Source: Lyngbya aestuarii BL J
GTDB lineage: Bacteria > Cyanobacteriota > Cyanobacteriia > Cyanobacteriales > Microcoleaceae
Reading direction: 5' to 3'
DNA: 64,000 nt
Assembly: GCF_000478195.2 (NCBI RefSeq)
Contig: NZ_AUZM01000005.1
Span: 1 to 64,000, forward strand
Shown here: in pieces, positions 55,828 through 64,000 of the stretch
How positions within the stretch are numbered: the stretch's first letter is position 1
Layout of the letters: every line of letters begins with the position of its first letter
Notes under the pieces: generated by a model
Seen by the model: only the letters and a program-made list of their open reading frames with translations
The model's database searches: none
What the model was told of the DNA's origin: nothing
Translations under genes and position numbers: made by a program

Positions 55828-57597
55828 ATGAGAGAAAAATTCTTAAAAATCAAAAAAAATCTTATTTATTTTCTCTGTGGGTTCTTACTCGCTGCTTTTA
55901 TGCTTCCGAGCTTACCAAATTTATCTATTAATCTATTTTCTCAGGATCAAAAAATTATTGCATTAAGTCAAAATTTGAATCGGGAAAATATTAACTCTCC
56001 TTTAGGAATTAACTTAAATGGAATTGCGTATTGGTCATCACAGCAGCCCTTTTTAGATTACTTTAAGTCTTCCCGACAATGGATTACTCAGTGTGCCAAA
56101 GCCGATCCTGATTGTCGGGGAGAATGGAATACCAAAGAAGAAGAACTTTTGGATTTAGATGAAAATGGTTGGGTGAAGTCTTTACCTTCTCCAGAAGATT
56201 CTCCCGAATATACTCGGGTAAGCACTGTATTTATGAAAGGAACTAAAGGAATACCGAATCAATTTGTAGGAGGAAAATATATTGTTTTGTATGAGGGAGA
56301 AGGAAAGATAAGCTATGGTTTATCTGCCAAGCAGGATGAAGCCGCTTCAACTCCGGGTCGAGATGTGATTGATGTCGATGCCTCAAAATCAAACGGAATA
56401 TTAATAACAATTTTAGAAACCGATCCGAATAAAACCGGAAATTATATTAAAAATATTAGGGTTATTAAAGCAGAAAATGAAAGCTTGTATCGCAGTGGAG
56501 GAATTTTTAATCCCGAATTTATTGAAAAAATTAATAAGTTTAGATCCTTGCGTTTTATGGACTGGATGGGAACAAATCATTCCCAACAAAAAGAGTGGAA
56601 AGATAGGCCAACACCCGATATGGCTACTTATACTCTCAAAGGTGTTCCTCTAGAAGTCATGGTGGCTTTGGCGAATCAAGTTCAAGCCGATCCTTGGTTT
56701 AATATGCCTCACATGGCGACAGATGAATACATGGCTAACTTTGCTCAATCTGTTAAGAAGAGTCTCGACCCGAATCTGAACGTTTATGTCGAGTTTTCCA
56801 ATGAAGTTTGGAACTGGAATTTTCAACAAACTCATTATGCTTTAAAACAGGGTCAGAAGCGGTGGGGTGAAGATAAAGGAGATGCTTTTCGACAATGGTA
56901 CGGAATGCGATCCGCTCAGATGTGTGAGATTTGGAAAGGAACTTTCGGGAATGAAAAAGGTCGTGTTGTTTGTGTTATGGGCGCTCACACCAATGCAAAA
57001 GGGAGCGAAACCAAAGTTTTAGATTGTCCTTACTGGGTAGCAGAAGGAAATAAACCCTGTTATCAACATGGAATTGATGCCTATGCAATTACGGGATACT
57101 TTAGCGGTGCGTTAGGTCAGCCTGAAAACGCTAGTACAGTTGAGTCTTGGCTGAAAGACCGAGATGAAGGTATGAAAAAAGCATTTAAGCAGTTGAGAAA
57201 AGGAGGTCTATTACCCGACGATCGTGACAGTTTGATGGATAACTATGAAAAATTTGTTTATCATTCCAATATCGCCAAAGAAAGAGGTCTTCAGCTCGTG
57301 GCTTATGAAGGAGGTCAACATATTGTCGGCCGTAAAGATGTGGTTAATAATGAAAAGCTGACCAACTTTTTTATTGAAATCAATCGCCATCCCCAGATGT
57401 ATGAACTCTACACCCAGTTATTCAAAGACTGGAAAGAAGTTGGGGGAACCATGTTTATGCACTTCGTTGATGTGGGTAAACCAACAAAGTGGGGAAGTTG
57501 GGGTGCATTAGAATATGTAGATCAATCCGAGTCTCCAAAATACAGTGCTTTGATGGACTTTATTACTCAAAACTCTTGTTGGTGGGAGGGATGCTAA
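55828..57597 (+). CDS. Secreted clan GH-A-like glycoside hydrolase
   Basis: A 589-residue protein with an N-terminal hydrophobic segment (about 12-28), so it is exported or anchored. The C-terminal part (about 230-580) looks like a TIM-barrel glycosidase: VYVEFSNEVWNWNF places an Asn-Glu acid/base (N325-E326), and LVAYEGGQH places a nucleophile E494, the layout of clan GH-A. The region 130-215 may be an accessory beta domain. In an exopolysaccharide cluster it would trim or release polymer. The exact GH family is not recognised. Confidence 0.75.
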   Translation: MREKFLKIKKNLIYFLCGFLLAAFMLPSLPNLSINLFSQDQKIIALSQNLNRENINSPLGINLNGIAYWSSQQPFLDYFKSSRQWITQCAKADPDCRGEWNTKEEELLDLDENGWVKSLPSPEDSPEYTRVSTVFMKGTKGIPNQFVGGKYIVLYEGEGKISYGLSAKQDEAASTPGRDVIDVDASKSNGILITILETDPNKTGNYIKNIRVIKAENESLYRSGGIFNPEFIEKINKFRSLRFMDWMGTNHSQQKEWKDRPTPDMATYTLKGVPLEVMVALANQVQADPWFNMPHMATDEYMANFAQSVKKSLDPNLNVYVEFSNEVWNWNFQQTHYALKQGQKRWGEDKGDAFRQWYGMRSAQMCEIWKGTFGNEKGRVVCVMGAHTNAKGSETKVLDCPYWVAEGNKPCYQHGIDAYAITGYFSGALGQPENASTVESWLKDRDEGMKKAFKQLRKGGLLPDDRDSLMDNYEKFVYHSNIAKERGLQLVAYEGGQHIVGRKDVVNNEKLTNFFIEINRHPQMYELYTQLFKDWKEVGGTMFMHFVDVGKPTKWGSWGALEYVDQSESPKYSALMDFITQNSCWWEGC

Positions 57598-57735
57598 GTT
57601 TGTAAAAATTCAATAAAATCAAAAAATAATGATAAACTGTAGAAAGAATTTAGAACTAAATAAATAGTGCTTGATCGCACGATATTTGGAATCATCTTTT
57701 CCCTGAAGACTTCCTATTCTAGAGGTAATAGATTA

Positions 57736-58692
57736 ATGCAGGACAACTCTCATTTTATTTCTGAACCGATCTTTCTAGTCGGCGCTGAACGCTCGGGTAC
57801 AACAGTTTTAAGATTGATGTTAAAGCACCATCCCAAAATAGCCTGGTGCAATGAGTTTGAATATGCTGTAGATTTATTGTCCGATCAGAAACAATTCCCA
57901 GATTTAAATCGATATTATGAGTGGTTAGAAACTCATCGAGTCTTTCGAGCCACAGGTTTTGAAATTGACCGCAGCCTGAGTTATCCTGAACTTGTGAATA
58001 GTTTTCTTGTTCAGAAACGGGATACAGAGGCCAAGAAAATCATCGGTGCTACAGTTCACCGCCACTTTGAGCGAGTGTTGCAGATCTGGCCTGATGCTCG
58101 TTTCATTCACGTTATTCGAGATGGTCGAGATGTGGCTCGATCTTGTATTGGTATGGGTTGGGCTGGTAATGTCTGGTTTAGTGTAGAACGTTGGCGTGAA
58201 GCTGAACAGTTATGGGATCAGGTCAAAAAAATTGTTCCCGAAAGTAGACGATGTGAACTTAGTTATGAAGAACTAATTGCCGAACCTGTGTTAACTTTAA
58301 CAAAAGTTTGTGAGTTTCTCGGAGTTCCTTTTGATGAGGAAATGTTCGCGTATACTAAGAATAGTCGATATGAGTTCCCCGATCCAAAATATATTGCCCA
58401 ATGGAAACGGAAAATGTCGGAACGAGATGTGCAGTTAGTCGAGAAAAAAATCGGCAATTTATTAGTCGAACGAGGCTATGAACTGAGCGGATATCAGCCC
58501 ATCAAGGTCACGCCGATGATGGAGAAACAACTGAAAGTCCAAAATTGGTGGGGAAGACTACAAGGCCGTGTGGAACGCTTGGGATGGTCTTTAGTTCTCG
58601 AAGACTTCGTTGCCCGAAAGTTTGGCTCTAAGGATTGGCAAAAGAAAGTCCTACTCCAAATTAATGCAGTTTATCAAAGCCGACTCAAGTAG
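57736..58692 (+). CDS. Sulfotransferase 2 of the cluster
   Basis: From the ATG at 57736 (MQDNSHFISEPIFLVG) the protein is 318 residues; the longer TTG/ATG frame to 57667 is unlikely. PAPS motifs are LVGAERSGTTVLRLML and VIRDGRDVARS, which differ from the other four and match the heparan/Stf0-like group more closely. A C-terminal helical extension (about 250-318) is present. It lies 138 bases after the hydrolase. Confidence 0.9.
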   Translation: MQDNSHFISEPIFLVGAERSGTTVLRLMLKHHPKIAWCNEFEYAVDLLSDQKQFPDLNRYYEWLETHRVFRATGFEIDRSLSYPELVNSFLVQKRDTEAKKIIGATVHRHFERVLQIWPDARFIHVIRDGRDVARSCIGMGWAGNVWFSVERWREAEQLWDQVKKIVPESRRCELSYEELIAEPVLTLTKVCEFLGVPFDEEMFAYTKNSRYEFPDPKYIAQWKRKMSERDVQLVEKKIGNLLVERGYELSGYQPIKVTPMMEKQLKVQNWWGRLQGRVERLGWSLVLEDFVARKFGSKDWQKKVLLQINAVYQSRLK

Positions 58693-58854
58693 GGAAGACG
58701 ATTCTCAATGCCTCAACAATTCTATAATTTTTTTTCTTGATTTTACTGAGATTGTGAGCAATGAGTCTAGACAACTATAGCTCCACATGAAAGTAAAATT
58801 TTAGACCATTTTCTTAAATTCTGAAGCTTGTAAATGTTGTAATTGATAAAGCTA

Positions 58855-59817
58855 ATGTCTCTGGCGATTATTATTCTTAACTACCGAACACCGAAGCTGG
58901 TCATTGATTGTTTAGCTTCTCTTGAATCAGAAGTTAAAATTGAACGAGATACAGTTATTGTTGTAGATAATGCTTCGGGTGATCGCTCAGTAGAAATGAT
59001 TGAAGCGGCGATCACCCAAAACAACTGGAGCAAGTGGGCGCGAGTTTTAGCCTCTCCGGTGAATGGGGGTTTTTCTGCGGGAAATAACGTGGGAATTAAA
59101 TCAGTTGAAGCGGATGCTTATTTGCTTTTAAATAGTGATACAATTATCAAGAAGGGTACGATTGATTTACTGTTAAAGGCAATGCAAGCTTATCCAGAAG
59201 CAGGATTAATTAGTCCTCGTCTAGAGTGGCCAGATGCCCAACCTCAAATCAGTTGTTTTCGTTACCATTCTCCCTGGAGTGAACTCATTGCATCTGCGGC
59301 AACTGCACCCGTTACCCAACTTTTGAAAAAATATGATGTCCCGATTCCCGTGTCTGATGTTCCCTTTGAACCCGAGTGGACAAGTTTTGCTTGTGTATTA
59401 GTTCGCCGGGAAGTCATAGAGCAAGTCGGTTTAATGGATGAAGGATATTTCATGTATTATGACGACGTAGACTATTGTCGTCAAGCTAGAGATGCGGGCT
59501 GGAAAATTCTTCACTGGCCTGAAGCTAGAGTTGTTCATCTCCGAGGTGGAAGTGGTTCTGTCAAATCAGATGTTGCCGCTCGGAAACGACCCCGACCCTA
59601 TTTGTACGCATCGAGATCGCGATATTTTGCCAAATTCTACGGCGTTCTGGGTTTAGGTCTGGCTAACTTTTGTTGGTTAGTCGGTCGGATGATTTCCCTT
59701 GCTCGTGAGTTAGTGAAACATAAATCACCTCATATCTGCGAGTACCAAGCTCAAGATATTTGGATGAATTGGCAAAGCCCAATGAAACCCCCACTGCTAC
59801 CCGAAAAACAACAATGA
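58855..59817 (+). CDS. Glycosyltransferase family 2 (rhamnosyltransferase-like)
   Basis: From the ATG at 58855 this is 320 residues. GT-A fold: AIIILNYRTPKLVIDCL, VVDNASGDRS, the metal-binding LLLNSDT, and the catalytic region YFMYYDDVDYCRQARDAGW. It resembles dTDP-rhamnosyltransferases (SLAIIILNYRT). The stop (TGA 59815-59817) overlaps the ATG of the next gene (ATGA), so translation is coupled. Confidence 0.92.
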   Translation: MSLAIIILNYRTPKLVIDCLASLESEVKIERDTVIVVDNASGDRSVEMIEAAITQNNWSKWARVLASPVNGGFSAGNNVGIKSVEADAYLLLNSDTIIKKGTIDLLLKAMQAYPEAGLISPRLEWPDAQPQISCFRYHSPWSELIASAATAPVTQLLKKYDVPIPVSDVPFEPEWTSFACVLVRREVIEQVGLMDEGYFMYYDDVDYCRQARDAGWKILHWPEARVVHLRGGSGSVKSDVAARKRPRPYLYASRSRYFAKFYGVLGLGLANFCWLVGRMISLARELVKHKSPHICEYQAQDIWMNWQSPMKPPLLPEKQQ

Positions 59818-60713
59818 GCAAATATCCAGATTTTATGATTATTGGTGGTATGAAATGTGCCACTAGCACCTTGCACGAACAACTGGCTCTGCAACCAGGT
59901 ATCTTTATGAGTGAGCCAAAAGAACCCTATTTTTTTAGTAATGATGAGGTGTATATCAAGGGAATAGAATGGTATCTTTCTCTGTTTAAAGAAGCTTCAG
60001 AAAATGACCTTTGTGGCGAGTCTAGTACCCACTATACCAAGTTACCCACCTATCCTCAAACCATTAAACGTTTAAATCAACATTGTCCGAATGCAAAATT
60101 TATTTATGTGATGCGACATCCGATTGATCGGTTGATTTCTCAATACATCCATGAATGGACAATGCGAGTCATTTCAGTTGATATTAACTCCGCAGTTGAT
60201 CAACATCAAGAACTGATTGATTATAGCCGTTATACGATGCAATTAGAGCCATATTTTGAAACTTTTGGCTCAGATCAAGTCCTTCCTGTTTTCTTTGAAA
60301 GGATGTTGACATCTCCTCAAGAAGAATTAGAAAGAGTCTGTGAGTTTATCGGTTATTCGGGTCAACCCCAATGGGATTTTGAACTTGATGCGAAGAATGT
60401 TTCTACCCAACGACTGCGTAAAAGTGCTTGGCGTGACTTGTTAACAGAAACTCCCGGTTTACGAGAACTGCGACGGTGGTTTATTCCTAAAAGTTTTCGG
60501 GACTGGGTGAAAGATTTCTGGACAATGAAGCAAAAACCTAAGTTAGCACCCGAAAATATCGAGAAACTGGAGGCTATCTTTGATCAAGACTTAGCCAAAC
60601 TCGGCTCTTGGTTGGGAATAGAATTGAATTGTAAAAACTTTAAAACAATGGTCAAAGAAAGCGAAAGAAATTGGGTGTCTGTTCCCCAGAAATTCTTCTC
60701 AAATTCCGTTTAA
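59814..60713 (+). CDS. Sulfotransferase 3 of the cluster
   Basis: A 299-residue sulfotransferase whose ATG overlaps the stop of the GT2 gene in an ATGA. The PAPS loop is IIGGMKCATSTLHEQLA, with cysteine in place of serine/glycine. The 3'-phosphate motif is VMRHPIDRLISQ, and EPKEPYFFS is the catalytic entrance. Similar to sulfotransferase 1 in general plan. Coupled translation with the GT2 gene suggests they modify the same sugar. Confidence 0.92.
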   Translation: MSKYPDFMIIGGMKCATSTLHEQLALQPGIFMSEPKEPYFFSNDEVYIKGIEWYLSLFKEASENDLCGESSTHYTKLPTYPQTIKRLNQHCPNAKFIYVMRHPIDRLISQYIHEWTMRVISVDINSAVDQHQELIDYSRYTMQLEPYFETFGSDQVLPVFFERMLTSPQEELERVCEFIGYSGQPQWDFELDAKNVSTQRLRKSAWRDLLTETPGLRELRRWFIPKSFRDWVKDFWTMKQKPKLAPENIEKLEAIFDQDLAKLGSWLGIELNCKNFKTMVKESERNWVSVPQKFFSNSV

Positions 60714-60775
60714 CTGCCGAGATATTTTTATAAACAAAAACTGTTGCGTCATTCTTCAAAAATTAGGACAAAAAA

Positions 60776-61588
60776 ATGATTAAAAGTTTGATTAAAAATG
60801 TTGCCTATCCCCTGATAAAATCTTACCCCGATTTTTTAGTCATTGGAGCGCAAAAAGCCGGAACAACTTCCCTGTATAACTATTTAATTCAGCATCCTCA
60901 AGTCATTGGAAATGAATCTTGGAAAGAGATTCGTTATTTTGACTTACAGGAAAATTACAGTCAAGGATTGGGTTGGTATTTAGGAAACTTTCCCTCAAAA
61001 CGAGAAAAGGGAAACAGACTAACCTTTGATGCTTCTCCGAGTTATCTCTATTTTGATTACGTTCCCGAATTAATTAAGAAGGATTTAGGGAATATTAAAA
61101 TGATTGCTATCCTCAGAAACCCGGTTGATCGAGCCTATTCTGCATGGCAAATGTATCATAGTTTTGCAGATAATTCTCACGATCATCTCCGTAATATCGC
61201 TGATGAAAGAACGTTTAAGCAAGCAATAGACGACGAGCTAAATGGTCTCTCAGCGAAATATCCGTTTGATTATATTAATCGAGGGAAATATGCTCAACAA
61301 CTCCAAAACTACTATAAGCATTTTGACAAAGAGAACTTGCTGATCTTCAACTTAAATCAGTTCAAAGAAAATGTAGAAACTTTACTGAATAGTACCTGTG
61401 ACTTTCTCAGTCTAGCACGTTTCTCGCCGGAAAAACTGCAAGAATTCAAGCAGACAAAATACAATGCAGGTAAGTATAAAGTCGAGAAAAGTGAGTCCGA
61501 TCTTCAGGTTATTCAGCAGTTGAAAGATTATTTTGTTCCCTACAATGAAGAACTTTACAACCTATTAGGATATCGCTATACCTGGTAA
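60776..61588 (+). CDS. Sulfotransferase 4 of the cluster
   Basis: A 270-residue sulfotransferase. The PAPS loop is VIGAQKAGTTSLYNYL, and the 3'-phosphate motif is ILRNPVDRAYSAW. It is a close paralogue of the following gene (shared IRYFDL.., DLGNIKMIAILRNP and AYSAWQM), indicating a tandem duplication. Starts at the ATG 60776, 62 bases after sulfotransferase 3. Confidence 0.93.
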   Translation: MIKSLIKNVAYPLIKSYPDFLVIGAQKAGTTSLYNYLIQHPQVIGNESWKEIRYFDLQENYSQGLGWYLGNFPSKREKGNRLTFDASPSYLYFDYVPELIKKDLGNIKMIAILRNPVDRAYSAWQMYHSFADNSHDHLRNIADERTFKQAIDDELNGLSAKYPFDYINRGKYAQQLQNYYKHFDKENLLIFNLNQFKENVETLLNSTCDFLSLARFSPEKLQEFKQTKYNAGKYKVEKSESDLQVIQQLKDYFVPYNEELYNLLGYRYTW

Positions 61589-61649
61589 TGGCTAAATCAT
61601 CAATTCTATACGGTTAATCATTTAAAGCGTGTTATGTAGTTGAGAAGGT

Positions 61650-62477
61650 ATGATCATGCTCAAACAACTTATAAAGGAGGTGATTTATTCCACTTACCCA
61701 ATCTGGAAGTCAAAACCTGATTTTCTGATTATAGGCGCTCAAAGATCGGGAGTAACTTCACTATATCGTTACCTTGCTCAACATCCTCAAAGTTTGATTA
61801 CATGGACATGGAGAGAAACCTATTATTTCGATGTCCATGACAACTATAACAAAGGTTTGGGCTGGTATCTCAAACATTTTCCTTCTAAAGTTCGTAAGGG
61901 AAAAAAACTCACCTTTGAAGCCGCACCCAGTTATCTCTATCATCAATATATTCCCCCAAGAATTCAACAGGATTTAGGAAATATTAAGATGATTGCTATA
62001 CTCAGAAACCCAGCATATCGGGCTTATTCAGCATGGCAAATGTTTCAGAACTATTCTACAAATCCCGATCCGTATTTAAGAGGAATCGCTGATTATAGAA
62101 CCTTTTCTGAGGCGATCGCACAGGAGTTAGACTTTCATTCTACTCAGCCTAAATATCATTACCAATACATTGAAAAAGGAAAATATGCTAATTATCTAGA
62201 AAACTACTATAAATATTTTAACTTTCAAAATATTCTAGTTCTCAACTTTGAACAATTTCGCGATAATTTGAGTGCTGTTTTAGATCAAGTTTGTAATTTT
62301 TTAGAGATTGAACCCTTTTCCGGTGATCAAATTAAACAGTTACAAAATCAAAAATATGCAACTGCTAACTATGTAAAACATCCTGGGGATCAAGATGCTG
62401 TAGAACAACTGAAAGCTTATTTTTTTCCTGAAAATAAAAAGCTGTCTGATCTTTTAAATTGTTGTTTTGATTGGTGA
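61650..62477 (+). CDS. Sulfotransferase 5 of the cluster (paralogue of 4)
   Basis: A 275-residue tandem paralogue of the preceding gene. The PAPS loop is IIGAQRSGVTSLYRYL, with valine where others have threonine. The 3'-phosphate motif reads ILRNPAYRAYS, where the acidic residue of the paralogue (VDR) has become AYR. Either change may alter cofactor or acceptor use, but the frame is intact and other core strands are kept, so it is probably active with changed specificity. The start may be the ATG at 61650 or the one two codons later. Confidence 0.9.
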   Translation: MIMLKQLIKEVIYSTYPIWKSKPDFLIIGAQRSGVTSLYRYLAQHPQSLITWTWRETYYFDVHDNYNKGLGWYLKHFPSKVRKGKKLTFEAAPSYLYHQYIPPRIQQDLGNIKMIAILRNPAYRAYSAWQMFQNYSTNPDPYLRGIADYRTFSEAIAQELDFHSTQPKYHYQYIEKGKYANYLENYYKYFNFQNILVLNFEQFRDNLSAVLDQVCNFLEIEPFSGDQIKQLQNQKYATANYVKHPGDQDAVEQLKAYFFPENKKLSDLLNCCFDW

Positions 62478-62530
62478 ATTCACCGTTCACAAGGATACAT
62501 TAAGTCTAAATTTTAGCTCAGAGGAAATTT

Positions 62531-63670
62531 ATGATGCGTCAAATCAATATTGGTTACTATTCTGCTAAAAACTATTTAGATAAGAATACCTTTTCAGGAA
62601 CATTATATCATATGCACAGAGCCTTGAGTAATCAGAATATCAATCTGATTAACTTGGGGAATCCGAGCAAACCTTCTATCTGGCAAAAACCTTTAAAACT
62701 TGTTAATAAAGCGAGTTCTTTGTTAAACAGAAAAGAGGTGAATCCGAATTCATTTTATGAGAAATTTTCTCAATCTGTTCAAAAAACTCTCAGCAAGAAG
62801 CCTTGTGATTTAATTTTTGCTCCAGTTTCTTCAAAAGAATTAGGTTTTTTAGAAACTGATTTACCAATCATCTATTTATCAGATGCTACCCCTAAACTGA
62901 TTAAAGAAACCTACAAAATTTATTCTAGTGAAGAAGAATTTTTACAAGCATCTCAACAGGAATTTGTCGCTGTCAAAAAAGCCACCAAACTTGTTTATTC
63001 TTCCGAATGGGCTGCTAATTCAGCAATTAACGATTATGAAGTCGATCCGAACAAAATTGAAATTGTACCTTTCGGAGCCAATGTAGACAAAGTTCCAGAG
63101 GCGAGTGAAACTCTGAAAAAATGTGAAATCTCTAAATGTCATTTATTATTTATAGGTAAAGATTGGGAAAGAAAGGGAGGAAATATTGCTTATCAAACTC
63201 TCCTTTCTTTATTAGAGATGGGAGTAGATGCCGAACTTCTGATGATTGGGTGTGTTCCGCCATCAGAATATCAACACGAAAAGCTTAAAGTTATTCCTTT
63301 TTTGAATAAAAATATTCCTGAAGAACAAGAACAGTTTAGTCAATTATTACTAAACTCTCACTTTCTCGTTTTCCCCACTCGTGCTGATTGTTCACCCATT
63401 GTAATTTGTGAAGCGAATGCCTACGGTATTCCTGTAATAACAACAGATGCAGGTGGGATTCCAACAATTCTGAAAGAAGGTAAAAACGGTTATATACTAC
63501 CTTTATCAGCAGGGGGTGACGAATATGCGAAAAAAATTGCCACTAACTTCTCCAATAAAGAGACATATGAACAGCTTGTGCGTTCTTCTCGAAAAGAATA
63601 CGATGAGCATTTGAACTGGAATAAATGGGCTGAATCTATGTACAAAATTATGACCAATGTGATTCAGTAG
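62531..63670 (+). CDS. Glycosyltransferase family 4 (second in cluster)
   Basis: A 379-residue GT-B enzyme. The acceptor domain starts MRQINIGYYSAKNYLDK. The donor domain has LLFIGKDWERKGG (phosphate-binding loop) and PTRADCSPIVICEANAYGIPVITTDAGG (split here by family reading), with the typical E...E of retaining GT4 enzymes. Last gene before the terminator. Starts at ATG 62531 (or 62534). Confidence 0.92.
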   Translation: MMRQINIGYYSAKNYLDKNTFSGTLYHMHRALSNQNINLINLGNPSKPSIWQKPLKLVNKASSLLNRKEVNPNSFYEKFSQSVQKTLSKKPCDLIFAPVSSKELGFLETDLPIIYLSDATPKLIKETYKIYSSEEEFLQASQQEFVAVKKATKLVYSSEWAANSAINDYEVDPNKIEIVPFGANVDKVPEASETLKKCEISKCHLLFIGKDWERKGGNIAYQTLLSLLEMGVDAELLMIGCVPPSEYQHEKLKVIPFLNKNIPEEQEQFSQLLLNSHFLVFPTRADCSPIVICEANAYGIPVITTDAGGIPTILKEGKNGYILPLSAGGDEYAKKIATNFSNKETYEQLVRSSRKEYDEHLNWNKWAESMYKIMTNVIQ

Positions 63671-63697
63671 ACTCTACCCCGTAAGGGAAAACAGCAG

Positions 63698-63725
63698 AAA
63701 CCTAAATTGTGAGGTTTAGGTTTTT
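63698..63725 (+). terminator. Rho-independent terminator of the polysaccharide cluster
   Basis: AAACCTAAA (63698-63706) pairs perfectly with TTTAGGTTT (63715-63723) over 8 bases, and the stem runs into a T-run (63721-63725). It lies 28 bases after the last glycosyltransferase stop. Confidence 0.9.
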
Positions 63726-63925
63726 CTCGCTATAATCTTCAATTTATCGGTGAGAGGATGTCAATGTCTCACTTCCGATTTACAATTATTTTTTGGTGAT
63801 CTCCCCAGAGGATAGCGTCAAATGAGGTTAATCTTGATTGCCATAAACCCTGAAGTTTAAAAACAGTTTTAGTTCTGTTTTGATTCCAGCTTACAGTAAT
63901 CAAAGCTTGGAATTAAAATTTAAAA

Positions 63926-64000
63926 TCAGTATTTGTAGATTGCTCCGGTGGGATGAAGATGAACGGTACTTTCCCCGGAGAAATCGGAACTGGGTAGAAC
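63926..64000 (-). CDS. Possible C-terminal end of a minus-strand gene (partial)
   Basis: On the minus strand the last 75 bases read as an open frame ending in TGA at 63928-63926, with the tail SGESTVHLHPTGAIYKY. It would converge on the terminator of the polysaccharide cluster. The window ends here, so the gene cannot be identified and the frame may be chance. Confidence 0.3.
   Translation of the reverse strand, partial: VLPSSDFSGESTVHLHPTGAIYKY

Overview
The window is chromosomal DNA of a cyanobacterium, most likely a filamentous one. It carries a full-length ChlH magnesium chelatase subunit, a geranylgeranyl-reductase-type flavoprotein, bilin-type photoreceptor kinases, a GUN4 domain, a DUF1350 protein, Uma2-family genes, a FHA-type exoprotein and copies of the HIP1 octamer GCGATCGC. 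No database search was possible: family names come from motifs and general knowledge, and the genus is not assigned.

Layout. 1-1022: the end of an unidentified + gene, then a minus-strand GT25-like glycosyltransferase broken at a 15-base match to an Illumina adapter (probably an assembly artefact). 1610-5590: chlH with its own terminator. 5726-8741: an AT-rich accessory patch (P-loop NTPase with a possible nuclease-like tail, a hicAB toxin-antitoxin pair, a Uma2 gene). 8810-13849: two large minus-strand histidine kinases, one with tandem cyanobacteriochrome-like GAF domains and one that reads as a knotless (Cph2-type) phytochrome. 14295-20181: ChlP-like flavoprotein, frr-pyrH, a thioredoxin-fold protein, agmatinase and a C69-family hydrolase. 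20351-24619: a three-gene GTPase operon whose last gene runs into a 105-codon frame with no start codon, joined through an A9 run. 24787-26938: a convergent type II restriction-modification pair.

27268-43012: a mostly housekeeping stretch: cytochrome P450, M50 site-2-type protease, a 61-residue HTH protein with a small membrane protein, a GT81-like glycosyltransferase, fdhD with a formate-dehydrogenase-like molybdoenzyme, a zinc-ribbon/Ser-Thr kinase/GUN4 fusion with a small partner, a DUF1350 protein, thiC under a TPP riboswitch, and leucyl aminopeptidase. 43180-43945 holds a truncated response regulator and a decayed Uma2 gene. Then come a large two-partner-secretion exoprotein, a 5'-nucleotidase and a small conserved protein.

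49878-63670: a + strand exopolysaccharide cluster closed by a strong terminator: flippase (Wzx type), Wzy-like polymerase, three glycosyltransferases, five sulfotransferases, a 2-oxoglutarate/iron oxygenase and a secreted clan GH-A-like hydrolase. Together these suggest assembly, export and sulfation of an extracellular polysaccharide. The transport ATPase, outer-membrane export and priming transferase genes are not in the window.

Most worth following up: the sulfated-polysaccharide cluster, the GTPase operon with its candidate -1 slippage site, the kinase-GUN4 fusion, the two bilin-type kinases beside chlorophyll genes, and an orphan terminator that may end a small RNA near 17400.
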